From positions 3,415,001 to 3,479,000 of the forward strand of contig OX438745.1 of the NCBI GenBank assembly GCA_949316235.1: a stretch of 64,000 nt of DNA, in the 5' to 3' direction. Each line of letters begins with the position of its first letter. Positions within the stretch are counted from its first letter, which is position 1. Under the pieces are notes generated by a model. That model was not told where the DNA came from. It saw only the letters and a program-made list of their open reading frames with translations, and ran no database searches. The stretch is from Oegoconia quadripuncta. Taxonomy: Eukaryota; Arthropoda; Insecta; Lepidoptera; Autostichidae. The translations under genes were made by a program, and so were the position numbers. Of the stretch, positions 10,925 to 23,500 are shown in pieces.

Positions 10925-11305
10925 ATGGCTTGCCCGGTCATAAAATGCCTCCACACCGGCAAACTGAAAGCTGAAGAGGACATGGCTATAAAAGGAGCAC
11001 ATTTACTTGGACCGAGTCTTGAGTCGAAATTCGACGAGCTTAAGTACGAGATTACCCATAAAATCGATAAGGAGCTGACCGATTCGCAGAACGCTCGGGA
11101 TTACATTTCTCAAAAGTATGATGAGTTGTGCAATAAAATCCAGTTCCTGACGGAGCTGGATGCTACTGTGACGGGGTTCAGGAGTGATGTGAAGGCTATT
11201 GAGAAGCAGATCACGGAGCTGTCCATTCGAGTGGACGACATCGAGAAGCGGACCATTTGCAAGGAATGTCCATCGCTCACCTCCTCACGTATATTCGTTG
11301 ACTAA
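10925..11305 (+). CDS. small coiled-coil protein, possibly LINE ORF1-derived
   Basis: Intact 126-codon ORF with a fair start context (GAAATGG) and GC-richer codons than its surroundings. Residues about 30-110 form long amphipathic helix with heptad-like spacing (FDELKYEI, YISQKYDELCNKI, VKAIEKQITELSIRVDDIEKR). This resembles the coiled coil in ORF1 proteins of insect non-LTR retrotransposons (the SIRVDDIEKR-like end is typical), but no RNA-binding domain, zinc knuckle or reverse transcriptase follows. A polyadenylation signal AATAAA lies at 11551-11556. It is either a short host gene, a domesticated ORF1 fragment, or a lucky open relic. Function not recognised. Confidence 0.5.
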   Translation: MACPVIKCLHTGKLKAEEDMAIKGAHLLGPSLESKFDELKYEITHKIDKELTDSQNARDYISQKYDELCNKIQFLTELDATVTGFRSDVKAIEKQITELSIRVDDIEKRTICKECPSLTSSRIFVD

Positions 11306-11568
11306 ACTTTTTATAAATTGATGGATTTGTTGTGTGTATGTTTACAGTTTCCTAAATATATTAGGAAGTTTGCAAGTATTTCGAACTTTTCATTCTAGTT
11401 TTAGGGTCCCGTAACTCACAAGGAAACCTTATAGCATGACTTTGTTGTCCTTCTGTCTGTTTAGTGTGTGACCAGAGATATCACCTTGAAATATCGAATA
11501 CGTAATAAGGTCTGCGGCCTCCTGCTTTAAAATATTTAAGTTTCTATTGCAATAAATAGATACGGTAA

Positions 11569-11670
11569 GAGCGTCGGTGGCTCAGCGGTTAAAACACTTG
11601 ACAATCCCCAGGGCAGTGGCCTGCTAGTTTCAAAAGGCAAGCCCGACAATGAATGAATGAATGAAAGAAT
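11569..11670 (+). mobile_element. tRNA-headed SINE fragment
   Basis: GCGTCGGTGGCTCAGCGGTT (box A) and decayed box B region CTGCTAGTTTCAAAAGGC, followed by a GAATGAATGAATGAA run. Same head type at 63361. Confidence 0.55.
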
Positions 11671-13814
11671 ATCAGAAACATGGTACCTACATAAATCAGA
11701 TGTGTTAGCACATTAGCGAAATTTCATCATATTTCGCCTGCAGTGGTTGGGATGCAACAATTACTTCTAATTACAATTATATATACAATTTATTACATAG
11801 CTAGTCACAATTATTGTATCATTTGAATTGATATTTATAACTTATTATATAAAAAAATGGTTCCAAGTTTACCTAATTGCAAATTTTGAAACGGACAACT
11901 TACAAAAGCTTGTAAAAAAGACAAGAAATAAAAGTGTTATTTATATAGAGATTTATTTATTATTAATATAATTGCACTTTTCATAATATTTAACGTTCAG
12001 TTAACTAAAATTAATTCATTGTTACACTTAGGACTATTATTTATTATTTTGATCTATATTCTTTACATTAAAGCATTAAATTCTACTATTAACAAAATAT
12101 TTGGCACAATTTGTTCATCTACCTATACTCTTAAATAATAAATACCTACTAACATTACAGATAACTAAGTAAAAAAATCCTCTAAAATACGTTATAAACA
12201 GAATATGTATAGATAATAAAATTGCACGTTCAACACATGATATTTAATACAAGTTACATTACATTTACATTACCAACAGCACAGACTAATCATTTTGGCC
12301 GAATGTTCAGTTTATAACACATATTTAAAATGTTTGAAATGGCTACCTTTCTAACGAAAGTACATCGTATCGAAAGCTTCAAAACGTGTTCTCAAGAACT
12401 ACGGACAAATCCTTAAAATGTACACGAACAATTTTTTTTAATTACATCACTCCAAAAATGTCCCAACATAAAACGCTATTCCCGTTCTTTTTGCTAGCCT
12501 TTCTGTACCCATCGACCTTTATAGTCCTTCATTTACATTAAAGTATTCTTGTAGTTAAATATTTATTAGTACCTAATTGACTCCTGTACTCATCCCTTTT
12601 TGACTGTCCTCCACAAGCACACTACTAGAATAATGTTTTATTACATTTTGACAGGGTTTATTCCGTCTAGTGGCGCCCTCATTGAATAAATTAAGATTAC
12701 TTTATAAATACAAAATTAATCAAAACTATCATCTGACCTGCATTCGAGAGTGTCTACAAGATAGGAATTATTTTCCAGAATACATGATTTTAAAAAATTG
12801 GACATTCATATCAATGATTTGAAATTCTCGAAAATAGCCGTAATTGAAGCTATTTATAATTAGCTTTAAGGCTTTTCGAGAGCAGGTCTGAGCAATATTT
12901 TTGAATTATACCACTGGACGGGTTAAGCCCTCTTAAACTGTACATTATCTTGCACAGTGAGAATAACCAATTGCACCCATGCTCTTATCCACTGCGAATA
13001 AATCTATTTTAATTGTAGATAATATGCCTGTGATTCTATTAGCAATTTCTGGGATTAAACAAAACTGTAGTGATGTCAATGAATCTCTCTTCATGCACGA
13101 TATATGCCAAAACATTAGCGTATAATCCCAAAGTACCCCGATTAAACCAGGCATTCTAATTTGAAAATAGCATTGTAGTATGTGTAATGTTTTCTGACGC
13201 TGACGAATATACAGGGTGAATCGTTAACTGTGCACAGGCGATTAATCCGTAACTATTAGAGATATCAGCAAATTTAAACTGATATCAAAAGTACGTAACG
13301 TAATGTGTAAAATTACTTCAATAACTTTTTAAAAATGAAACGAGAAATATCCAACATTTTCACATTAAACACTCCCATACATATGTTATGTATGTCATTA
13401 GTAGAAAGGTTTTAGTTACTTAATTCAAGTGGTCTAGTATTCATTTATTTCAAATATTCGTGTTGTTTCGACATTAAAAACCTTTATCGCAAATTTTCAT
13501 TCACGCCACAAAATTATTACAATTATTTTTTTATATTTACATTAATAATCGTGTAATTGAAAAATGTTGTAATGAATTTCTCACGAAATCATTTTAATGG
13601 CTTAACGATTATGCGTAATGTTGTCTGCGAAATCCTTAAATTAGGAATATTGTTTAAATGGGCAGAATTCAGCGAAACAAGTTGTATGATTTAATATATC
13701 AGTCTTCAGTTTGAACACAACTGCAAAATTTCATTAGTGGCCTGTTATATTCGATGTAGGCGTTCCAATTGCCAATGGCTTTAATCTGGCTACGTAGCGT
13801 TAGATAGCTATATT
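11671..13814 (-). other. Tret1-like: downstream region and probable 3' UTR of the transporter
   Basis: No ORF or repeat family stands out. Several TTTATT sites (AATAAA on the minus strand) exist, for example near 12656 and 13444, but the real poly-A site cannot be chosen from sequence alone. 13210-13222 (TACAGGGTGAATCG) resembles a mariner-MITE end without a partner. Confidence 0.4.
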
Positions 13815-14504
13815 TCACACCCTCCTTCCAGCCAGTATGGTCTGAATCTGCGATACAGTCTTGCCTTTCGTTTCTGGCACCAAAAAGAACACAAAGAAAG
13901 TGCACACCACCATAAATCCGGCAAAAAACCAAAAGCAACTGTATATACCTATCGCATCCTTCATAATTGGGAAGCATAACGTGACAATAAACACGAGGCA
14001 CCAATTCATAATGACACTAATACCAGACGCTGTACCCCTGTACTCCACTGGGAATAACTCCGCCATCATCATCCAGGGGATAGGGCCGAAGCCCATTGAG
14101 AAAGAAATGATGAAGAGCACCAAGCATACTAACGGAATGAAACCAGCAGCAGATACGTCGACATCATCGGCTTGTAGCTTGAAGTAGATCCCCAGGATGA
14201 TTAAACAGAGCCCCATGATTATACAACTCTGGAGTAGTAGAAGTTTTCTGCCAGCGCGTTCGACTAGTAAAGAGGAAATATAAGTGGCAATGGTTTGAAC
14301 GACTCCGACAATGATGGTGGCTATCGCTGGGTCGATGTTGGAACCGGCTGCCGCGAAGATGTTGTTGGTGTAGAAAATAACAGCGTTGATGCCGCTGAAC
14401 TGTTGGAAGAACATGAGGCCAAGGGAGCAGATGAAGGCCATGAGGGTAGCACGGTTTCTTAGCATGGTGAGCAGGCTGCTGCTTTGGCGTGACGCATTGT
14501 CGAT
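13815..14504 (-). CDS. Tret1-like: Tret1-like exon 6 (C-terminal half, stop)
   Basis: Acceptor TTACTTTCAG, then 229 codons and a stop. Carries QQFSGINAVIFYTNNIF, GRKLLL, GPIPWMMMAELFP and VPETKGKTV. This exon alone encodes the second six-span bundle. Confidence 0.95.
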   Translation of the reverse strand: MDNASRQSSSLLTMLRNRATLMAFICSLGLMFFQQFSGINAVIFYTNNIFAAAGSNIDPAIATIIVGVVQTIATYISSLLVERAGRKLLLLQSCIIMGLCLIILGIYFKLQADDVDVSAAGFIPLVCLVLFIISFSMGFGPIPWMMMAELFPVEYRGTASGISVIMNWCLVFIVTLCFPIMKDAIGIYSCFWFFAGFMVVCTFFVFFLVPETKGKTVSQIQTILAGRRV

Positions 14505-17500
14505 CTGAAAGTAAGTAAGTGGATTTTAACAGTCTTGGCTCGTAAGGTTACTGAAGTGAGTAAGAAAATTTATAAAGGTATATCTTTGGACAAGCAACCA
14601 GCGCCATCTAATTCCATATTAAGCAGCTAGGCTTGCATTATGGAGACGAGGATTGATAAACTTCACGAATACATGTTCTTTTTATATACAGGGTGAATTC
14701 GAATTCGTGTAATTCCCGTTAACTGGTGACGCCACTCTTGATTACGAACAAATTTCCCCAAGGAAGCATAGACGAATGCGATCAAAAAATTTTCGATTAC
14801 CCATACAGAGGAAACCATTCTGGAATCACTTTTACTATGGAAGTCCAACAATTTCGGCTGGTGACTCTACTCCTGATTACTAGGAAGGAGGATTTTCCAC
14901 AAGGAACTATAGCCGACTTCAGCAGAAATTCGTTGAACTTCCATACTAAAGTGGTTGAGAACGATTTACTTTGTATGTTTTTTTGATCCAATTCGACTTT
15001 GGTTCATTGGGGAAAGTTGTTTGTAATTAGGAGTGGAAGCACCAGTAAACATGAATTACACGAATAAAATTTCACCTTGTATAATGTGGGATCGATATTC
15101 ATCATTCATTCGGAAACAATTAGAATATGAGCAGTGAAAATTTAATCTGAATCTTCATCTTGACATCTTACGTCTCTCCTGTCAATTCTGATATTGCTTA
15201 GGTACTGCAAACCTTAAAAGTATCCCAAATGTATCTAAAGATCTTAGTCTAAGAACATTAAATATCCTACATATACTTATTATGAATGTAAACAGCTTTA
15301 TCTCTGGTACACAACCATATTCATAATGCCCCTAGCAAGATCCGAATCCGCGACCTCTAGACTAGTCTGGTCAGCGTCTCTAACTACTACACCAGACAGG
15401 TCGTCAATGGCTCTCCTGATTTCATGTTACTGGTACAACGTTATCTACAGATATTTAAGTATGTTTATTGTTCGAGTGTGATATAAATAATTCTCAAGTG
15501 AATATATGAAGAACGTACTCCAACAAGCACTTGGAAAAACATCATTATTGATGATACCACAAGACTATCACAGTGTTACATGCCATAATGCCATACTCTT
15601 TTATCATTTGGAATAATATATGGAATATATAAAACCATCAAAATTCCCGTCATAATGATCTCAATACCATTTTCGACAATTGCAACCCCCACAGACATTC
15701 AGGAATGTCATCTGTGCAGTCCTTAACCATTGCAATGGGCAATTATACAGCAAGTCCATTTGCGGCTTGGGAGAATTATAAAACAGTTGACTAGCATCTT
15801 ACATATACAACAGCCTATAAAAACCCGCTACTGTAAGCGATAAGCGTTCGGAAATACGTGGCTTTTAAAGTTTAAGTGCGTATCTAGTGTTATTCCCAGT
15901 AATGTAAAGGTATTTGTTTCGTCTATGTTCACGGTGTTAGATATTAATGTTAGGTCAAGTTGCGGCTTTTGATATGCTTTAATTTTAGTTTTTTTTGTCA
16001 TTTATTTCTACATTATGTGGCTAGCACTAACGTTGACAATTTTGTCGCATTTAAATAGCAAAGAGACGTCGTCTGCGAATAGGATGCTCAATGAATCCAG
16101 GATCCCAGATAATTCGTTAATGTAAACTATAAATAATATACATCCATTAGGGATTATGCTTTCAAGCATATAACCCCCGAGGGCACACCCGGAGATGGCA
16201 TTATCCCATCAACATCAATCCGCATGATCAGCGCAAAAAATAAATTTAAATCTTCAAGTATTCAGCAGGACTTACGTCTTTCTGCATATCTTCAAGCTCG
16301 ACTGAGAGGTCTGCGTCAGGACCCCTTAGCCATCGCAGTGCTTTTTCCGCGTCCCGACGGCGGTTCTTGCCCAGTAAGTACTGCGGAGTTTCTGGCATCC
16401 ACCTGTCATCAAAGATACAATATGATAGGATCGACTGGGGTATAATTTATTTGCTCTTGAATGTGGTAGACTTTTATAGTCGGCTGCAGTTTATCTGCAG
16501 TTGGCTGTACTATTTTGTGATGGACGACATATTACGCCACATCGTGCAGCATTCGTGCTTCAAACTGCATTATACAAAAATGAATACTTATGTGAGAATA
16601 CCATATAGTTATCTTTACCTCATGTTTTTCCCGGTAATGCCTGACGGGATTACTTTTCACAATCAGCAAGCTTTCTCAATGATATCGTCAGGTTAAGTGA
16701 TATCTCAGCAGCAGTGCCTGCCTCCTCACTTCTCCCACTGTAAGTCCTACCAGCTGAGATCAACAATCTCCTACTGCCTACTGAAAGTAGACAGTGCCCT
16801 ACGTAACTCTATTGCTGCCTTGGACCCCAGAATAATCAAGGAATGAAAAAGGGGGGTGCAACTGGGAAATGGAAAGGACTCCACCGACAAGAGCATAGCT
16901 CCTAAAATGAAGAGAGAGAACTGGGAAATGAGATTTTTACATGGCAGCTGGGATGTGAACTGGAGACAGCCCAATGCCACAGTCCTACTCTCTGAACTCT
17001 CCACTTTGAATTCCAGAGCCGCAGCTACACTTCGACGACTCGGCTTAGTTGATGAGCTAGAGACAGACTAAAATGAGGATGATGATTGTACTCTTACCAA
17101 AAGACGATGACCAGCAAAGGAGGCAGCACAGCTGATATGATGGACAGCGTCCGCCAATGGGTGTAAGCGCCAATGACGAATGTGAAAAGGATGCCTACAG
17201 TGAGGAACAGTTGGAAGAACGCTCCCAAGGACCCTCGGATCGACGTCTCCGCTATCTCGCCTATGTACATAGGAGCCGCTACGCAGATGCCACCTGGAAA
17301 AGAAAATTATGTAGGTGTATAAAATATCATATACCACATCAACAACCTTAGCTCAATCACACCTGATGTTAAGTGAAGTTGAGACCGAACTCCTAACTTA
17401 CTTGGGGGGCCGGTTATTTTATCTCTAACAGCCGGAACACAACAATGCTATCAACATTGCTGCTTGGCGGCAGTCTTGGATAAGATGAAGGTAGCTGGCC

Positions 17501-20500
17501 AGGGAGAAATTTAAAAAGTGCTATACCTTTTTTTTATGCACAACGGGTCAGCGCTTGGCCTCAATCACAACCTCCTACCCAACCAAGTACAAAACGTGTA
17601 GGTATCCCCTAGACAATGAGTAAAATACCCTGTGATGAAAACCATTATATCTATATTCCATTGAAGTTTTCGTTTATTCTAGAGTGGAGACCACGCAGTG
17701 GAGAGCGCAGTGCGGGATGTCCACACCCACATAGGGTAAAAGGTAAAGATCGTGAGAAGTCGCTGGATGATGGCTGCTTTGATGATTCGTTTATTACTTG
17801 AGCCTCAGGTGAGCATTAAAAAATCTTACCAGTGGCAAGTCCAGCGAAGAACCTGGCAGCGATCAGCATGCCGGCTCCGTTGGCGAATATCGTCAGGAGC
17901 CAGTTGAGCATGAAAGGCAACGCGAGGATCAGGATGGTGGGGCGCCGGCCCACCTTCTCCGCGAGCACTCCAACTGGTAACGCGCTGAGGGCCGCACCGA
18001 TGGCAAGAAATGAGGAGACCAGACCACCTGCAAAAGAAAAGTGGAACGTTTGATTGATTTTGGCAATTTCGATAATCATTTCAAATACTCCTTTATCTTC
18101 TGACTGACTCCGATTGCAATTAAAGATAAATTGAATGTAGGTACTCAAAATTGCCAATCAAAATCGCCAATCTTTGTCTGAAATCTCCATTTGAATAGCG
18201 TCTGAAATTTTTACGTGATGCATCTTTAACCAAACGTATAACGCAATACATATACGTGTCGACCTTTATCCCAAATGTTCAGAATGTAGTGGTCACAAAT
18301 ATCCTAAACGTAAGCGGGAACGGGTCTCCTCTAGTGAGGGGTTTCCCCCTTCCAAACAACTTGAAACAACATTCATGTTTCACCTTTTGAAATATACTGA
18401 AATGCACACGTGACAGGTGAAGCCTATCGCCATTATAACGTGCAAGTCTGGTAGATGTTGTTTTGTTGCCAAGTCTTGGTTGTCTTTTACGATATAAACG
18501 GGAAGAGACTGGTTGGCTTGTTTGTGCCGACACCAATAAACACAACAAAGACAATTCAAAACTGATATGATATTTTGTTACTTTGTGGCGAGGTGCTCAA
18601 CCTCGACCTCTTTGTCTTTCCGACGCTTGGGCTTTTGACTTTTTTCGAATTCGATTAAAAATACGTAATTCTAAATTGTTTTCTAAAACAGATTGGGAGT
18701 CGTTTTTCGGAACTGCTACGTCAAGGACGTGTTTCTTTATTGTTTTTTCAACCATATTTATAGTAATTCTCAAATAATATTGTACGTGTAATACTTATAA
18801 TCTAAAAGTGTGAGTGTCAAATAAAACACAGAACTTCAGCTTGTTTATTGACCGACATCCCCTGAAAAGTCTGCTGGACCTCTCATGGTGCCCAACTCCT
18901 ACACCTCCATCTACCGTCGGCATCCCAGGTGGAACAACCCTACCATCCGTCGAAACTTCGTCTGCGCCTCGATCAGCACAGGGCGTGATAATAACCAGAT
19001 AATATCCGCGGTAATCTTGTTAGGAACCTTTTGTATTTACTTTGCATATCACCTTATAATGGTTAGATAGGCAAATTGTTGGTGAGTGAAAGTGTTTTAA
19101 AATTGCAACTTTCGATAATACGACCGATTGGTGTAGTGGGTTTTCTTTATGCATACCGGGTTGTACTTGACCTTCACACCTGATGTTAAGTGAAGATGAA
19201 GTCGAAGGTGGTAACCTCAACACATTAGGGGGACTGGCAATATTATCTCTGACAAGCGGAACACAACAATGCTATTAACATTGTTGCTTGATAGCAGATT
19301 TATATAAGATGGTGGTAGCTGCCAGGCGGACATTTGAAATGCCGTACCACCAACCAAACCGAGTACTTAAACATGTACCCCGCTGTGGATCGAAGCGCCG
19401 CCGACCTCCGATTCGTAAACCCAATGTTGCCATTGAGCCACGGAGGCGGTTCGTCACTTAGAGGTTTTCCTCCAATATAATTCTTTTCTAAAATACCAAT
19501 TTACTATATTATTATATAATGGTTGCTGGGTCATTGGTTACTATGACCGGGTCAGTCTTGTCATCAAACACTTGGCTACAATATTTTCACGAGATTTATA
19601 CCATTCCATTCCCAAGAAGTTTCATTCTCTGGCCTCTTCAGTACTTTGAACTTCAAATATAATTCATTACTCTTTAACACAAAAACAGATTATTTTCTCT
19701 CGCCACGTGTACGTTTATTTTTCAATATTTACATCTTATTCCATTAGAATAAAGGTCAATGTAGTCGCGTTATCGGTAACGTTGCGCAAGAGTCGACGAC
19801 GGCTGGCATCTGTCCAAAATTGCTGACGTGGGGAGGAATGGCGGACGTGGGTGTGCCCGCTCGGATGAAGTATTCGGTGGGCCTGGCTCATGTAATATTG
19901 GATCTATTCACTAGTCATTTACACACACAGCTTTAACATCGTAAATATCATCCTAATTAAATATATTTGAAATTCATTTGTATGCCAAGAACATGGATAT
20001 AAAAATTAAAAACAAATGACAGGGATGTCGATCATGTTGCAATATATTGGATAGTGAAAATACAATTTCGCACACTGTACTAGACAGATTCTGATCAAGA
20101 CATTGTAGTAGCACTGACAAACAAACAGTACCTAATCGTGTGTACTTTGAATTGTGGGCTATGTCTCAAGACGAAAGTCTTTGATCAATGTGTGTTGCAA
20201 GTGATGAAAATGTGGTCGCTCACTATGGGCTTCATAAGAAGGCTCAAGGTCACCCAAAGGGCAATGGAGAGAGCTATGCTCGGAGTCTCCCTGCGGGATC
20301 TAATCAGAAATGAGGAGATCCGCAGGAGAATCAAAGTGACCAATATAGCCCGAAGAATTTCCAAACTTAAGTGACAGTGGGCGGGGCACATTACGCGTAG
20401 GACTGACGGCCGTAGGACTGGAAAGGTTGCAGCGTAATCAGGCCCCCTACGAGGTGGACCGACGATTTGATAAGGATCGCAGGAAACCGAATGAATACAG

Positions 20501-23500
20501 TTACTTTTTAACCGAGTTCAAAAAGGAGGAGGTACTCAATTCGGCCCTTTGTATGTTTTTTTTTATTTTTTGTAGTTTGTAAAAAGAATCACGAGAATCA
20601 ACCACTAAAACTCGAAGATATAGGTGCAATCCGTGATTCTTTTTGTAAATGAAAGCAGATACCATCAAATTGGTCCCATTGCAATTTCAGCGCAATCGGT
20701 TCAGTAGGTATTTTGGTAATCATGGTAAACAGCAGAATAGCATTACATATTTAGATGATTGTGTACCTACTTCTTGCATAAGGAAACTACGAGTAGATGC
20801 AGTTTGGATTAGTATGGAAAAGGTGTAGAGAAGCTCGGTGTGATTATCAATAAATATGACACATCGAAGTTCATCAGGTCGGGCTGATATGACTGCCCCC
20901 CTAACCTGTGGACGCGAAAAGGGGTCGCACAAAAATGATCAGGTGAAAAATAAAAAAAAATATTTTTATATCTTCGTTATCTACTGGTGTAGGCAGATTA
21001 TTTTATTCAGTAACTATTTGGATGAAATTCAACAGTACAGGGATATCGGCCCGCACATCTTTCTTGTATTCGGTGTGGAAACTCTATGGGTGCTTTAAAT
21101 ATTTCTTAGTCGTGACGGTGACTTAGACGGTAGAGCTGGCAGTTTCCTCGCTCAAAGTATAAGTATATGCATTCAATGTGGAAATGCTGCTGTTCTGGGA
21201 AACATACCTCGGAGCCTCAATTTTTTACAATTGTAATAATTTTTTTTATCAGGAGGTCAAGAAGAAGACAGAGCGCAGAGAGATATTAAAAAACTCCACC
21301 GACAAGAGCATGGTTCTTAAATAAGATGAGGATGATAAATTTTTATTTTATTTATTTAAATATGATAGCATATCGCCACGGTGCAATTATCAGTTAATTA
21401 GGCGCGCTCTCACCACTGCCACGCGGTCCCGGCGTCTCTGGAGACTTGTGGCTTTTTCAGGGACGACGGGAAAAGACCTGATGGAGCCACCTTCGTAACC
21501 TGGTGCTTGGGGCCCACCTTGGTATGGGACGCAACTTGTGCGGATACTTTGGCACCGTCCCAAAGGTGCTGCACAATGAACTGCATACAAGGAACTGCGC
21601 AAAGAGCTGGAACCGCGGCTGAACAAGCTCAAAGTAACAAGCGCCATAAATATGCGTGAATGTCTATAAACCACGGCGCTTGCAGTGGAGACATTGGGCC
21701 CTTGGTCTACTGACACGAAACAATTTGTAAAGGATTTATTCGTTAGACTGGTCCACACCTCTGGAGATGTGAGAGCTGGTGCCTACTTTGCTCAGCAGCT
21801 GAGCTTTTGCATTCAGTGGGGCAATAGCGCTAGCGTACTAGGTACTATGCCTCACGGAAGCGAGTTGGACGGCGTATTTTTTCTATAAGATATAGGTATT
21901 TTCAATTGTGTTTTATGAATATGATAGCTATTGTATTTCTTCTGATAGTACCTAATAAATAATATTAAAATATATAATACTTTAATCTATATCTAATTCA
22001 TTATACATAAGAGAAAAGGTCAAAATCATTTAATAACCTTGAATCCACCCTAGACAATATTTTGTAACATCCACATCCGTCTGATAAGGAACCACACACA
22101 AAAACTAATACTGATAGATAGCATAAGTACAACGGTCAATATTTAAATACAATAAGATGGATAGCTGGGGGGTCATTCAAAGCGAGCAAGCATGATATGT
22201 GGTACAGGAAAGTGTTTTTTTAATATGAGAGGGCGGCAAACGAGAATCTCATCCTCACGTAGAGGGCTAGTAAGGGTCGGTGCATCGTCATCATCAGCAA
22301 CATGTATCTATATAACGTCACGACCACTTATCCCAAATGGGGTGGTCAGAGATATGCCAAATATTAGTGTTAGACACACTAACATTAATAAATAAGTAAA
22401 TATTTCGGAAACTTACACCAATCATCTAGTCCCAAACTAAGCAAAGCCTGTACTATGGATACTAGATAACGGATAAACATACATAAATAGTTATATATAA
22501 ACATCCATGACTCGGGAATAAATGTTCATATTTATCACGCAAACATTTACCCATCGCGGAGTTTAAACCCGCAACCGTTGGTTTCGCTGACAGGGTCACT
22601 ATCCACTACACCAATCGGTCGTCATTATTATGTCATTAGTATGACATTAATAGTTTAATGCTTGAAACAACGTCCACGGTTCACCGTTCGAAATATACAG
22701 AAATGCCCACGAGAGAGGGGGTGACCGCACGCCATTCAAACGTGCAAACGTTTTTGGTGGATGGTCTGTGGTGGATGGTTTTATTCTTTTTACGTGCTGA
22801 ATCCAATGTTTTTCAAGCTTTATATTCAAGCCATGGCCCATAAGACTGTTGCACAATTTGTCTGTGGAGACTCGAGTCTCACAGGGAAATTACAAATTAT
22901 TAAGTTACAATGAACTAAGAGGACTAGAGAGCTACTCTCACCAAGTGCAAGCAATCCTAAACACCAATTCCTGTTAAACCGAGTAGTGAAAGTGTGGAAA
23001 AAATTACCAAAGTCAGTGATCAGTGCACCCTTAGTGAAATCTTTCAAAAACAGACTGGACAAATATTTTTTTAAATAATCAAGCACAGGTGCAGTGCAGC
23101 ACGTAAAGCTGCTAGTGTATTAATATTAATGCCCAGCCCAGCAGATTATTAAGTTGGAGTTGGAGTGGCAGTGGGCAAGGCACATCGCTCGAATGCCATC
23201 AGGCTTATTCTCGAGTGGAGACCAAGCATCGACAAGCGCAACGTAGGACATCCACTCACAAGGTGGACGGACGACCTGATAAAGATCGCGGGAAATCGCT
23301 GGATTCAGTTCCCTTCCAACCAGTCACTCTGGAATTCTATGGGGGAGGGGTAAGTTCAGCAATGAACGTCCTAAGGCTGATGATGATGATTATTACATTT
23401 TACTACACAAGAATCATATGTATTTTATGTTGAAATTCCAAATCGCGTGACATCGTTGAATGCTGGCCGCTTCCGGTCGGTCGCTCTGGGGAGGCAGCAG

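Noticed and set aside
13861..14187. 108-codon plus-strand frame
   Set aside because: Antisense shadow of transporter exon 6.
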